Shown: piece after piece, positions 34,684 to 44,160 of the stretch
Position numbering within the stretch: the first letter of the stretch is position 1
Layout: every line of letters starts with the position of its first letter
Source: Ruminiclostridium cellobioparum subsp. termitidis CT1112
GTDB lineage: Bacteria; Bacillota; Clostridia; Acetivibrionales; DSM-1351
Length of the DNA stretch: 64,000 nucleotides
Direction of reading: 5' to 3'
NCBI RefSeq assembly: GCF_000350485.1
Contig: NZ_AORV01000010.1
Span: forward strand, 1 to 64,000
Program-made: the position numbers and the translations under genes
Notes under the pieces: model-generated
What the model was told of the DNA's origin: nothing
Seen by the model: only the letters and a program-made list of their open reading frames with translations
Database searches by the model: none

Positions 34684-35556
34684 ATGGCTAAAGTAAGTTT
34701 GATACTTGAAGGCGGGGGGATGAGAGGCTTATACACTTCCGGAGTATTGGATTGTTTTTTGGATCGGGGACTGGTTTTCCAGGACATCATAGGAGTATCT
34801 GCAGGTGCATGCAATTCCGTGTCTTACATCACGGGACAGAGGGGAAGAAATCTGGACATCAATGCCGGCTTCTGCTCAGATAAGCGATATGTAAGTATTT
34901 CAGGCCTTTTTACCAGGGGTTCTATTTTTAATATGGACTTTTTATTTGACGACATACCTAATAAGCTGCTCCCATTTGATTATGAAAAGTTTAAAAATGC
35001 CGCTTGCAGACTGACCGCCGTATCCACCGATTGTGCAACAGGCAGGGCGGTGTACACTCCCATAAGGGATATGACCACTGACGGCATTTATGTCAGAGCC
35101 TCCAGTTCTATCCCGTTGGTATCACCTATTGTGGAGGTTGACGGAAAACAACTTGTAGACGGCGGTCCTTCGGATTCCATACCGATACGCTACTCGGTTG
35201 ACAGCGGCTTTGATATGCACATTGTGGTTCTTACCCGGCATACGGGCTACGAAAAAAAGAAAAGCAGGTTATATCCATTATGCAAGCTTGCACTGAGGAA
35301 ATTTCCCAACCTGGTCGATTCCATTAAAAACAGGCATCTTGTCTATAATGAAAGTATCGGATTTGCAGAGGAACTGGAAAAGCAGAACAAAGCCCTTATA
35401 ATCAGACCAAAACAACCAGTGGAAGTATCCAGATTCGAAAAAAATCCCGACAACCTGAGAAAGCTGTACCAGAAGGGTTACGAAGATGCCGCCGAAAAGT
35501 TCAAGGACATAATGGCGCTTTGCGGGGATGCGGAAAATATAATTTATAATGCCTGA
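34684..35556 (+). CDS. Patatin-like phospholipase
   Basis: 290 residues. Oxyanion loop GGGMRG at about 10-15, nucleophile elbow GVSAG at about 37-41, and the catalytic Asp in VDGGPSD at about 155-161. These define the Ser-Asp dyad of bacterial patatins (YjjU-like group). It should hydrolyse acyl esters of membrane lipids. RBS TAAGGAG and an upstream sigma-A promoter. Single gene, convergent with the Tad operon. Confidence 0.9.
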   Translation: MAKVSLILEGGGMRGLYTSGVLDCFLDRGLVFQDIIGVSAGACNSVSYITGQRGRNLDINAGFCSDKRYVSISGLFTRGSIFNMDFLFDDIPNKLLPFDYEKFKNAACRLTAVSTDCATGRAVYTPIRDMTTDGIYVRASSSIPLVSPIVEVDGKQLVDGGPSDSIPIRYSVDSGFDMHIVVLTRHTGYEKKKSRLYPLCKLALRKFPNLVDSIKNRHLVYNESIGFAEELEKQNKALIIRPKQPVEVSRFEKNPDNLRKLYQKGYEDAAEKFKDIMALCGDAENIIYNA

Positions 35557-35608
35557 CGAGTGCCGGCTTATCAACAGAATCATATCGGCCGGTATATCCC
35601 GGTAAATC

Positions 35609-36121
35609 CTATAATGCGAATTTTGTCAGCAGCAGGATACCCGCCCCCACCGCGACAGACGGAGACAGCTTTATAAAGTGCCTGCTGCTTCCGCCCAAGT
35701 CAATTATATGCTTCCCTCTGCCACAGATAAATAGCTTCAACTCCGTTCCCAGTGCACGAAAGCCTTTTACGAATTCCCCTGAGCCTGACAGTTTTACAAT
35801 GGACACCACCCCCGCAGCAAGAATGGAGTAAGCCATAATGCATAAGCCCTCCTTCCATCCCACCAATGCCCCGATGGCACTGAACAGCTTTATATCACCG
35901 GCACCTACCAGTCTGAGGTAAAAGAAACTCCAGAGCAGGATTACCGGCAGAACCATGCCTGCGGCACTTAGCCTGAAGCCTTCTGCACCGCTGCTATAAG
36001 TGTTTATTGAAATTCCAGCAAAGCTTGAGATAAGCACGTAAACATTTTTGATTTTAGAAGTTTTCAGATCGCTTACAATTGAAAATACCAGCAGAACAAA
36101 CATAGCCGAATAGCGAATCAT
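35609..36121 (-). CDS. cpaA: Prepilin peptidase, CpaA/TadV type
   Basis: 170 residues, about five TM helices. The A24 aspartate motifs are present: VSDLKTSKI near residue 18 and GAGDIKLFSAIGA near 73 (GxGD). It should cleave the Flp prepilin and TadE-like pseudopilins at the membrane. Last gene of the Tad operon; its ATG overlaps the FHA gene stop (ATGA) and has GGAGGAGG upstream. Confidence 0.88.
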   Translation of the reverse strand: MIRYSAMFVLLVFSIVSDLKTSKIKNVYVLISSFAGISINTYSSGAEGFRLSAAGMVLPVILLWSFFYLRLVGAGDIKLFSAIGALVGWKEGLCIMAYSILAAGVVSIVKLSGSGEFVKGFRALGTELKLFICGRGKHIIDLGGSSRHFIKLSPSVAVGAGILLLTKFAL

Positions 36122-37659
36122 ATTGCCTCCTCCAGAGGTTTTGCAGAGGCAAAGAATTGATACTCCTTGTTTGCAAACCGGACTAAATCGTTGTTTAATA
36201 CCTTATTCCTTGTATTGGGCACCAGTCTTTTGTCATTGACAAAAGTTCCGTTCCTCGAATTACAGTCAACCAGATAATAAATCCCCTCTTCAGATAATAT
36301 CTCGGCATGTATTTTCCCAACCGCACTGCTGTTGACCACGGCATCAACCAGTCCTTCCATGCGGCCTACCAGAATACTGCTTTTGTCAAATTCAATAACA
36401 GCCTCCCCCTGTGTTTCCTTTAAATATGCCCCGGCATTAATACCAGGTTTTCTTATTATTTCTGTTTCACCACTGTAAACGCCTTGAGGTTCAGGGATTT
36501 TATCTTTACTGCTCTCCTGTTTGGAAACTGTGTCCATTTCAGCCCTGGGAATTGATTCTTTTCCCAAGTACTCTTTTTCAGAAAAAACTCCGGCCCTCAT
36601 TTTATCCGCTATAAAGCTTATTACCTCCGTTCCATTGCCTTTAAACGTATTTCCGTTCCTCTCCCTGATCAGCCTAAAAACAAGTATGTCAACGCTTGCA
36701 AGAATCACGAAGGCAATAATAGCTGTTATACTTTTACCTTCACCGGTATCAATAAATCCACTGGTTATTGCAAAGATATATGCTATTAATAATATTGGCT
36801 GAAGCAGGATAAAACCTGTGTTTACTTTTTTACCCGTTTCCTCTTTGATGTTTTTTTCAATATCTTTTTTCTGTATAATTCCGGGTTTATAGTTTTCAGT
36901 ATTGTTGTTTTCCTCATTGGATAAAGGTATTTTAATATTTCTGGCCTGTGCTGCAGTCCTGGATTTTTTATCTGTTTTCTCATTGATTTTTTTGTCCGCC
37001 TTTCTCCCCATTCTTTTTTCACGTACGGGGTCCGCTGTATCATCAGTGTAATTTTCCAAAGCCTGAACCTGATTCTTAATGTCAATTTTAAGAAGGATTT
37101 CCAGTTGAGCTTTAAGGATGCTGAGATTGAACAAATCGCTCTTGATTACCTCAAGAAGCCTTTGCAGATAGTTATCACTGTCCTCCCTGTAAAAATTGGC
37201 CATATCCACAATGAGCCTTATAAAGAAGGTTTTATAATCATTTTTAATTCCTGAAAACGGGAGATATACAAAGTAAAGCTCAATCCTTTCGGGCTCCACA
37301 AAAATATACCTCTCATCCAGCAGGATATTGCAATCATAGAGTAAATAATTTTTCATGCGGCAAATATTATTTATAATATTAAGAGCCATTATTAAAAACT
37401 CATTCCTCGAAAATTTTTTCCTGGACATGAAATTTGCCAGAGAGCACTTGGAGGTAACATTATAAAAGCAGTTCAACCCGTTTCCCACATAGTTGATATT
37501 GAATTTCAGTAAACCGTTTATATTGTTGTTCAGCAGCATTTGCACCTGGTAATTCAAAATACTGCTGCAATCTTTTGCTCTTAAAACCAAATAATTGGAT
37601 ATTGAATCATTTTCAAACAGCACATCAAAAGCAAACTCTTTTTCAAAATCTTGGTCCAT
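36118..37659 (-). CDS. FHA-domain protein of the Tad locus (DUF6382-FHA)
   Basis: 513 residues from the ATG at 37659, preferred over one at 37686 because GAGGTG precedes it. An N-terminal domain of about 200 residues (YLVLRAKDCSSILNYQ onward, DUF6382-like), a charged linker, two TM helices at about 283-330, and a C-terminal FHA domain at about 430-505 with GR-x8-VVNSSAVGKIHAEI and DCNSRNGTFVN. FHA domains bind phosphothreonine, implying control of pilus assembly by a Ser/Thr kinase that is not in this window. Confidence 0.8.
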   Translation of the reverse strand: MDQDFEKEFAFDVLFENDSISNYLVLRAKDCSSILNYQVQMLLNNNINGLLKFNINYVGNGLNCFYNVTSKCSLANFMSRKKFSRNEFLIMALNIINNICRMKNYLLYDCNILLDERYIFVEPERIELYFVYLPFSGIKNDYKTFFIRLIVDMANFYREDSDNYLQRLLEVIKSDLFNLSILKAQLEILLKIDIKNQVQALENYTDDTADPVREKRMGRKADKKINEKTDKKSRTAAQARNIKIPLSNEENNNTENYKPGIIQKKDIEKNIKEETGKKVNTGFILLQPILLIAYIFAITSGFIDTGEGKSITAIIAFVILASVDILVFRLIRERNGNTFKGNGTEVISFIADKMRAGVFSEKEYLGKESIPRAEMDTVSKQESSKDKIPEPQGVYSGETEIIRKPGINAGAYLKETQGEAVIEFDKSSILVGRMEGLVDAVVNSSAVGKIHAEILSEEGIYYLVDCNSRNGTFVNDKRLVPNTRNKVLNNDLVRFANKEYQFFASAKPLEEAI

Positions 37660-37686
37660 TAGGAACACCTCACAGGAAAAGTACAT

Positions 37687-38214
37687 TTAAAAATTTAAAA
37701 TAGCTGTCGCCAGGAGAATAAAGGGTGCAAAAGGTATCTCTGTTTTCAGGCCGGTTTTTTTGAAAACTATCAGAAATACTGAAAACATGCCTGACAAAAT
37801 AATTGAGAGAAACAAAATTCCCGGGATCATGGAAAAACCCAAAAAGAAACCGGTTAATGCAAACAGCAGCAGATCACCACCTCCAATCTGACCTCTGGTT
37901 AAAACCATAAAGAAAGCAAATATGAAAAATGACAGTACACCGCCTAAAATGTGCCCCAACATACTAGAAGTTCCATCAAAGATAAGAATGATCAGCATTC
38001 CCAGTACGAGCGCCGGAAATACCAGCCACAAGGGTATTAATCCGGTGCTCAAGTCACTGATGGCAGCAATAAGTTGAATAACCAGCAGAACAGCCATAAG
38101 TATTGCTTTGAGGCTCCCATCGGCAGTTAAAAACAACCGGACTTCAGTGCCCAAACCTATTATCAGTATCAAAACCATGGGCAAAGCAATTTTCCTTTCG
38201 ATTGCCTTAATCAT
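37687..38214 (-). CDS. Second A24 prepilin peptidase-like protein
   Basis: 175 residues from the ATG at 38214, which overlaps the upstream stop (ATGATTAA) and gives tight coupling; a frame to 38280 would run 74 bp into the previous gene. About five TM helices. First Asp motif ISDLSTGLIP and second GGGDLLLFALTGFFLG (GxGD) are intact, so it should be an active aspartic peptidase. A second peptidase in one Tad locus may divide work between the Flp pilin and the TadE-like proteins. Confidence 0.82.
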   Translation of the reverse strand: MIKAIERKIALPMVLILIIGLGTEVRLFLTADGSLKAILMAVLLVIQLIAAISDLSTGLIPLWLVFPALVLGMLIILIFDGTSSMLGHILGGVLSFFIFAFFMVLTRGQIGGGDLLLFALTGFFLGFSMIPGILFLSIILSGMFSVFLIVFKKTGLKTEIPFAPFILLATAILNF

Positions 38215-39286
38215 TTTCAGCTTTTTTCTCCCCGCTTTCTCCGGTGTCAGCTTTTGTACCTCCGCTGCCCTGTTTCCCATAGGCTTTAACAGGTTTTAAG
38301 GTTATTCCCCTGCTTTCAGCCAGACCGATACATTTGTCAATAACACTTTGCTGATTTGAAGCAAGCTCTATCTCAGGGATTATAAGTAACAGTTCCTTTC
38401 GGAAAATATCCGAGCTCCTTATGGAAACTTCTCCGCAGGTCCCACCGTTAAACTCCTTCAATTTATTTATGTAACTTGTTATTTTCTTTTCAAGGTTTAC
38501 AGGATCCTTGTAATAAGCTTCCTCGATGTTTAGACTTTTAATGCTGGTTACAGTTCCGTTCCCATACTTTGCAACAGTCGGAAAGTTAAAGGGCAGATTT
38601 GCACCCTGGAGCTTTCTTATTTCCTGACCGCGTTTTAAATTGGTCATATCCCATACACTTTTATTATTTTCTTCCTCATCCCCGCTGCCCCCTACACCCT
38701 CCTCACCTGCCCAGATGCAAACCGATGACGTCTGTCTGATTTTTACTCCCGGGAGAAGCCCGGACAGGAAAGGAAACCTCATTTTATAACCCACTGAAAT
38801 GTCTATGCTTCTCCCATCAGCCAGCATCCTGCTTTCGGAAAAATCCAATCCCTCAAATCCATCCTCTATGTTCAGTCCCAGAAGTCCCTTTTCAACTGCC
38901 GTATTAAAGCACGCCTCAAGCTGATTTCCCACAAGCAGCCTCGCGGCAGGTATCAGAGCCACTTGTGCTCTCACACGGTCGGTCACATCCTTCCCGGCCT
39001 CACGTATGCTTGACGCCAGCCAGTTATCTCCCAGTGTATCCTCTACAGTATTTGAACTGCTGAACTTTTCAATACCTCCGATAACTTCTTCAGCATTTGT
39101 TTTATAATACAAAAGGCCATAAACACCCATTTGCCGGCATGCTCCCGCCAGTGCATTCTGCATGATTTCATGCGTGAAATATATTTTTAGTATGAAAGCG
39201 AAGGACATAACCCCTATAATAAAAAACGGAAGAATTACGGCAGCTTCAACGGTAATTGCTCCCTTACGGAACCTGTTTCTCTTCAT
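38207..39286 (-). CDS. TadE-like pseudopilin with long C-terminal domain
   Basis: 359 residues. Starts with a class III prepilin-like segment KGAITVEAAVILPFFIIGV (Glu after the hydrophobic start, one TM helix), typical of TadE/TadF. Then about 320 extracytoplasmic residues with no recognised domain, far longer than ordinary TadE (150-200). An acidic patch (GSGDEEENNKS) divides it. Likely a minor pilus component. RBS AAGGAGG. Confidence 0.78.
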   Translation of the reverse strand: MKRNRFRKGAITVEAAVILPFFIIGVMSFAFILKIYFTHEIMQNALAGACRQMGVYGLLYYKTNAEEVIGGIEKFSSSNTVEDTLGDNWLASSIREAGKDVTDRVRAQVALIPAARLLVGNQLEACFNTAVEKGLLGLNIEDGFEGLDFSESRMLADGRSIDISVGYKMRFPFLSGLLPGVKIRQTSSVCIWAGEEGVGGSGDEEENNKSVWDMTNLKRGQEIRKLQGANLPFNFPTVAKYGNGTVTSIKSLNIEEAYYKDPVNLEKKITSYINKLKEFNGGTCGEVSIRSSDIFRKELLLIIPEIELASNQQSVIDKCIGLAESRGITLKPVKAYGKQGSGGTKADTGESGEKKAEND

Positions 39287-39303
39287 GCAGCCTCCTTGCC
39301 GGT

Positions 39304-40965
39304 TTAATAACTCAACAGCATACCCTCGTTGATATCAGTTCTGGAAATGTTTCTTCTCTGTTCCAGGGAAAAAGCCGGGATGGATAAAAAGAGATTTTTC
39401 ATGGATACCGTTGTATCGGCCGCCAAAGCCACGTGTGTATCTTCTATTGAGAAGCCCTGGAGGGACATAGCCACATTTAATTGTATGAGGTCCTGGGTCC
39501 TGGCCAGCTTTTTTTCCTTGTCGGTCAACAGCAGAAATATTCTCAGATAATCCTGATAGCTTAAAAGCAATGGATTATTATTGGCCTCTGCAGTTTTTTT
39601 GTTGTTAATTGCACCTGATATATCTGTTTTCCACTGGTCTCCGTTTTTATACAAAGCTATTTTCTCTCCCTGACTTAGCTGTTCCTGATCGTAAAGTGAC
39701 TCAAACATGGCCCAGGAAAAAACCAGCATGGTTTGTATCAAGGGGGTCGACAAGCCTGCACTCCAACTGCTCAGCGCCGCGGCCAGGGCAGTTACCCTGT
39801 TCATTTTGGAAGGGTCGGTATAAATGTGTATTACATTTGCAGCAAGCCTTACAGCAAGTATTTCTGATGTTATCAGCATGGAGTTGACGGCTTCATCCTT
39901 GTTTCCGTTAATTATGTATTCAACCTCATAGCATGAAAAGAAACCGTTTCTTTGATACTTGTCTTCTGATCTCAAATTATAGGCCTCGCTGTCAGTCTCA
40001 CCTTTCAAAAGCGGAACATCGTGTCTGAAAATTCCCATTATGTACTCATTAACAAACAAGTCTTCAGCTATATTCAGTTTTATCTGCTCAAAGCCGCTTT
40101 CTTTTTCTCCAATGTATTGCAGCTCCTTTTCGGCACCGTTTGTGGTATTAAAGTCCAGTATATCCCAGTCGGAATTTTCCTCCTGAAGCATCCGCTTTTT
40201 GGAAGGAAGCTGCGTCAGCAAGCTATGGTCGATGGTTTTCATCTCTCCTTTTGATTTAAAGGCTTTTTGCAATACCTGAAGCACCTTGTCCCTATTGTCT
40301 TCATCCTCCGAAGAAGCAGGTCCGGACTTATTAAAAGTGTAATTTATCTCCTGTGGCTGGAATGAATCCAATGCCGACAGGAAGCTGCCTTCACTTTCAC
40401 CGGCCTTTTCAATGGCGTTAAGGCAGCTGACGATATTTGATTCCAGACTTCTTATTATTGAGCCGGAATTATCTTCCCCAATAATATCCTTCATGTTTGA
40501 CAGGCTTTGATTATAGGCTTTTTGTATTTCTTCGATACCCTCCCGGCTGTCACTTACAAACTTCATTTCTTCCTCTATTCTGTTGAGCAGGTCACCCTTT
40601 TGAACAGTTATGCTTTGTGAATAATCTGCTGCCACCGTATTTAAGTTTTTAAACAAATTTAAATTATCCAATATTGTATTTTTTATATTTGCTTTAGCAT
40701 TATTAATATCTGTGAGTTCGGCTCTGACAGAGTTTATTTCGCTCAGCAGGCTCTTTCTGGTACCGGCATCTTTTTCATTGGAATACATTCCCTGAAGGTC
40801 CCCCAGTCTTGCCGATATTTCCTCGATAATCGAATTTTTCTCTATAAGCTGTTCTTTTAAATCCTTAATCTTTACTGCCATAGCCGAATTATTTATGGCA
40901 CCGGCTTTTTCCTCCAGTAGCATTTGAAGTTTACCTATTGCTCCCGCTTTCTTATCTGTTTCCAT
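39304..40965 (-). CDS. DUF5702-like Tad-locus protein, C-terminal part
   Basis: 553 residues, mostly alpha-helical. Residues 1-200 are heptad-rich coiled coil; the rest contains VNSMLITSEILAVRLAANVIHIYTD and LLSYQDYLRIFLLLTD, blocks typical of the second half of DUF5702 proteins of clostridial Tad loci. There is no signal or TM start of its own, and no ribosome binding site before its ATG. It overlaps the preceding ORF by 14 bp at an A5 run, and a one-base shift would fuse the two into a single extracytoplasmic protein of about 715 residues. Confidence 0.72.
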   Translation of the reverse strand: METDKKAGAIGKLQMLLEEKAGAINNSAMAVKIKDLKEQLIEKNSIIEEISARLGDLQGMYSNEKDAGTRKSLLSEINSVRAELTDINNAKANIKNTILDNLNLFKNLNTVAADYSQSITVQKGDLLNRIEEEMKFVSDSREGIEEIQKAYNQSLSNMKDIIGEDNSGSIIRSLESNIVSCLNAIEKAGESEGSFLSALDSFQPQEINYTFNKSGPASSEDEDNRDKVLQVLQKAFKSKGEMKTIDHSLLTQLPSKKRMLQEENSDWDILDFNTTNGAEKELQYIGEKESGFEQIKLNIAEDLFVNEYIMGIFRHDVPLLKGETDSEAYNLRSEDKYQRNGFFSCYEVEYIINGNKDEAVNSMLITSEILAVRLAANVIHIYTDPSKMNRVTALAAALSSWSAGLSTPLIQTMLVFSWAMFESLYDQEQLSQGEKIALYKNGDQWKTDISGAINNKKTAEANNNPLLLSYQDYLRIFLLLTDKEKKLARTQDLIQLNVAMSLQGFSIEDTHVALAADTTVSMKNLFLSIPAFSLEQRRNISRTDINEGMLLSY

Positions 40966-41449
40966 TTTTCTTTTGTAGACTTTTGAGCCTTTTGATAAAT
41001 TTTTTTATCCCTTCAATTTTTGAGAGAAGTTCTGAAGCTATTTCAAGAGGAGCCCGGTATTTCATGAACTCCATTATCTGCTCTTCAAAAATCTTATTGT
41101 TCCCCAAACCGAAGGGCCGCTCCAATTTTATATTTTCAATGTTAAAGCCGTAAAGAAAATCCTGACTGCCTATATTTAAATTTTTGGAAAAGTATTCCTC
41201 GAAACTGTCATTAACAGTTTCGTTATCCAGATAAAAACCAAATAGTCCGTATTGTTCCTTAAGTTCATTGTTATAACATGCAAGCACCGAGGAAAGGGCA
41301 GTCTGGCTGGCTCTCTGCACCTGGGAATGGGCGAGCCTGATTCTGGCCGCATCGGTAAAGGTGCCTGCCACCAGAAAAATTGAAGATAATACTATACTGA
41401 TAAAAACAGTAATAGACCCTTTATTATAAATTGGTTTTACTGCTTTCAT
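40952..41449 (-). CDS. DUF5702-like Tad-locus protein, N-terminal part
   Basis: 165 residues. Begins with NKGSITVFISIVLSSIFLVAGTF, a TadE/TadG-type N-terminal TM helix, and continues AARIRLAHSQVQRASQTALSSVLACYN and EQYGLFGF, the standard N-terminal block of DUF5702 proteins. The frame stops after LKSLQKKNGNR, where the downstream ORF continues the helix in the +1 frame. Probably one gene broken at GAAAAATGG, by recoding, by mutation or by assembly error. Confidence 0.72.
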   Translation of the reverse strand: MKAVKPIYNKGSITVFISIVLSSIFLVAGTFTDAARIRLAHSQVQRASQTALSSVLACYNNELKEQYGLFGFYLDNETVNDSFEEYFSKNLNIGSQDFLYGFNIENIKLERPFGLGNNKIFEEQIMEFMKYRAPLEIASELLSKIEGIKKFIKRLKSLQKKNGNR

Positions 41450-41467
41450 TATCTCTTCACCACACTT

Positions 41468-42103
41468 TTAGTGTTTTTTTAGCAGTTTGCCTATTATCTC
41501 ATTAACCTCCGAGCCGGTTCCTATCCATTTATTATCGCTGTTAACCATGCAGTTTTTTATATCGATAACCATATCCAGATTCCTGACAAATTCAGCGTTA
41601 TCCTCCAGAGGAGTTGAGATCTCAGCCCTTATTGCCAGTTGGGGAGAAATGCCGAAAATTGCGAGCAGCTTTCCGGCAGGAAGCGGATAATTTTCCTCAA
41701 TCCCAACCTTCAGCTGGTTGATCAATAAACTGTAATGTGTATCAATTTTTGCTGTTTTTCCCGAATTGATTATGGAGGGCTCAAGACCGGTTAATGTGTA
41801 TGTTTCTATACTGCCCTTTTTGACCGCTGTGTTGGAATCGAAAATTCTCCAGTATAAATTTGTTTGGGGCGGCCATTGAGAATTTGATTTAAATTGTTTT
41901 ACATAATATGCTGCCCCCCGGTTGGAAGCTTCGCTTGCAGCACTTTGAAGAGAGATATATTGATACATAATTATAAAGCAGTAAACCAGAACAACCATCA
42001 GTAAAAATACCAACGAAAATACAATGGAAGCTTCTACCGTAAAACTGCCCTTCTTATTAAAGCAAAGTACCATTGACTTTATTTTATTCAGAACTTGCTT
42101 CAC
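41468..42103 (-). CDS. tadE: TadE-like pilus assembly protein
   Basis: 211 residues from a GTG with GGGGATGAG upstream. Basic N-terminus then NKKGSFTVEASIVFSLVFLL, a classic TadE pseudopilin start with processing likely after KKG and a single TM helix. The extracytoplasmic part (about 165 residues) is unremarkable. Member of the Tad operon, 18 bp before the DUF5702-like gene. Confidence 0.82.
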   Translation of the reverse strand: MKQVLNKIKSMVLCFNKKGSFTVEASIVFSLVFLLMVVLVYCFIIMYQYISLQSAASEASNRGAAYYVKQFKSNSQWPPQTNLYWRIFDSNTAVKKGSIETYTLTGLEPSIINSGKTAKIDTHYSLLINQLKVGIEENYPLPAGKLLAIFGISPQLAIRAEISTPLEDNAEFVRNLDMVIDIKNCMVNSDNKWIGTGSEVNEIIGKLLKKH

Positions 42104-42167
42104 TCTTTCTCATCCCCTATTCTGGCAGGCAGTCATTTTCTCAATTGTCCGGGCCGCCATAGCATCG

Positions 42168-42184
42168 GGGGAGATAAACTCCCC
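42168..42184 (-). other. Intercistronic GC hairpin after flp
   Basis: GGGGAG / CTCCCC with a five-base loop in the 112-bp gap between the pilin and tadE genes. On the minus strand no T-run follows, so it is more likely an mRNA-stabilising or partial-termination hairpin that raises pilin output over downstream genes. Confidence 0.35.
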
Positions 42185-42215
42185 ATTTTATACGAGGTTA
42201 TCAAATGTAAAATTC

Positions 42216-42425
42216 TCAGCCGGCAAGAGTACCCTGGGTTCCGTTTTTATTATTCTCAAGCTTGCTTGCATCAGGAAACAGATTGTTGATTATAGCATTC
42301 ACAAAGTTGATGAGCTGCTTTCTGAAAAGCAATGCAACTCCCACCAATACAGCTATAATAATTATTACCTCAACAGTACCCATCCCATCTTCTTCTGTAA
42401 AAAACCTTTTTAATGCAGAATTCAT
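42216..42425 (-). CDS. flp: Flp-family major pilin
   Basis: 69 residues, the size of Flp1 pilins. Leader MNSALKRFFTEEDG, then MGTVEVIIIIAVLVGVALLF with Glu5 of the mature hydrophobic helix; cleavage expected after DG. A short Asn/Lys/Gly-rich tail follows. It is the structural subunit of the Tad pilus, transported by TadA-TadBC. RBS AGGAGG. Confidence 0.92.
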   Translation of the reverse strand: MNSALKRFFTEEDGMGTVEVIIIIAVLVGVALLFRKQLINFVNAIINNLFPDASKLENNKNGTQGTLAG

Positions 42426-42464
42426 AACTGACCTCCTAAATAATAAAATCTTGATATTCCCTTT

Positions 42465-43364
42465 TTAAAAATCCGATGCTATCCCCTGCATGGAGAGAAC
42501 TGCAGGAGTTACGACTATTATTAAAATCGCAAAAAACATTATCATCATCGGGAACAGGAGTTTTGTTGAAGCTTCCTCTCCCAATTTTCTTACTGCACTT
42601 TTGCGCATCTCCCAGCATTCATTTGACTGCAATCTCAATGAGAGGACCAAATCAGTTCCTCCCCTCTTGGTATTTTGCAAAATTGTCGACATTAATCTTG
42701 ATATTTCAGGCACTTTGACCCTTTTTGCAAACTGGCTGTAGGCCTCGGCTTCATTCTTCCCTGCTTTCAGGTCGCATACAGTTTTCTCAACCTCTTGATA
42801 AAAAGTGCTCCTGCTGCCGGTTCTGTCGCCGGAAATCTTCTCCCAGGCCTTTGACATTGTCATCCCTGCATTTAACAGTAAGGTAAGTTTATTAATAAAA
42901 TTCGGAAATTCCAGCTGAATCTCCAGTCTTCTCAATTTCACCCTGTTCTTCAGACGTGTATCCTCCACTATCATAATTAAGGCCATCAGCATTACAATGT
43001 AAATCATATATGACAGATCATATCCTGAAGCCAGAGCAGTAATCAATTCCAAAATGACAAAAAGTGCAAATAGGGCAATCTTATTGGCATACATTACTCT
43101 TATGTAAAAGAAGGAGTATTCCTGACCGTATACTTCACAAATAAAGTTAAGGATTCTCCTGTCATAGGCAGAATTAAACGAATAGCCATATCTGTCAAGA
43201 ACATACAGGCCGATAGGAAGAAATCTTTTCAAAAAGCGGTCCTTTGACTTGTCCAGAGCCTTAATATATGCCAGGTACCTGGCATAGTTACCCGCAAGTA
43301 TGACCAGCAGGTACGAGATACTGCCCATGAGAGCAGCTAATGTGATTATTTTTATAAGAAGCAT
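42465..43364 (-). CDS. tadC: TadC inner-membrane platform protein
   Basis: 299 residues with TM helices at both ends and the T2SSF domain in the middle (QLEFPNFINKLTLLLNAGMTMSKAWEKI and VPEISRLMSTILQNTKRGG). It pairs with TadB to form the platform for pilus assembly. Starts 3 bp after the tadB stop. Confidence 0.9.
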   Translation of the reverse strand: MLLIKIITLAALMGSISYLLVILAGNYARYLAYIKALDKSKDRFLKRFLPIGLYVLDRYGYSFNSAYDRRILNFICEVYGQEYSFFYIRVMYANKIALFALFVILELITALASGYDLSYMIYIVMLMALIMIVEDTRLKNRVKLRRLEIQLEFPNFINKLTLLLNAGMTMSKAWEKISGDRTGSRSTFYQEVEKTVCDLKAGKNEAEAYSQFAKRVKVPEISRLMSTILQNTKRGGTDLVLSLRLQSNECWEMRKSAVRKLGEEASTKLLFPMMIMFFAILIIVVTPAVLSMQGIASDF

Positions 43365-43367
43365 ATT

Positions 43368-44111
43368 TCACAACCTAATATTCATAATTTTACCGGATAG
43401 TACATAAGCAGCCCATAGCAGCAGCAGGCACAATGTCATTGCCATTTTCCCCTGAACCGTTGTAAATATGGGACTGATGTAATCCTGGGCAGTCAGGGAT
43501 AAAAGAAGAATCATAGCAACAGGCATAATATTCAAGATTTTTTGCTCAAAATTTCTTGAAGACAACAGAGTTTCTATTTCCTGCTTCATTTCTATTTTGT
43601 CGCTTATTATTCCCGAGGCATTCTTTATTGCTTCTATCAAATTCCCTCCGGCCCTCTTGCAAATGCTTATCACATCGGAAAAATTAACTATATCCTCCAA
43701 TTTGCTGCGTTTGGCCAGATCCCATATGGCCTCCTCCACTGTGATGTTTAAAGACAGCTTATGAATTATGATTCTGGTCTCTTTGATTATGTCGCTCTCT
43801 TCACCTGGGTATAGAACGAGCAAATCGCCCAGGGCAACATTGAAGGCATTCTCTATTGCTTTGCCTGAAGACAGAGAGGAGGCCAAAGATGTCAGCAAAT
43901 CTTTAAACTGAATATTCAGCTCATTTTTTCGTTTGTCTATCAATTGCTTTTTCTTATACTTCAGGTATAAAATTCCCAACGGACTGAGAATTCCGGCAAA
44001 TACAACACTTCTGTAAAAGAGATAGGAAACTGTAAAAATAACTGCTGAAGCAAGTAATATATAGAATACCTTCCATTTCAGAGGTATCAAATAAATATCG
44101 TAGTCCTGCAA
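43368..44111 (-). CDS. tadB: TadB inner-membrane platform protein
   Basis: 247 residues from a TTG with AAGGAGGG upstream. Two N-terminal TM helices, T2SSF domain (FKDLLTSLASSLSSGKAIEN and CKRAGGNLIEAIKNAS), and C-terminal TM helices. Shorter than many TadB proteins because the N-terminal region is minimal. Partner of TadC. Confidence 0.9.
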   Translation of the reverse strand: MQDYDIYLIPLKWKVFYILLASAVIFTVSYLFYRSVVFAGILSPLGILYLKYKKKQLIDKRKNELNIQFKDLLTSLASSLSSGKAIENAFNVALGDLLVLYPGEESDIIKETRIIIHKLSLNITVEEAIWDLAKRSKLEDIVNFSDVISICKRAGGNLIEAIKNASGIISDKIEMKQEIETLLSSRNFEQKILNIMPVAMILLLSLTAQDYISPIFTTVQGKMAMTLCLLLLWAAYVLSGKIMNIRL

Positions 44112-44160
44112 AAACTATCCCTCCTTAAACATCAGTGAAATCATATTCACTGACAATATA

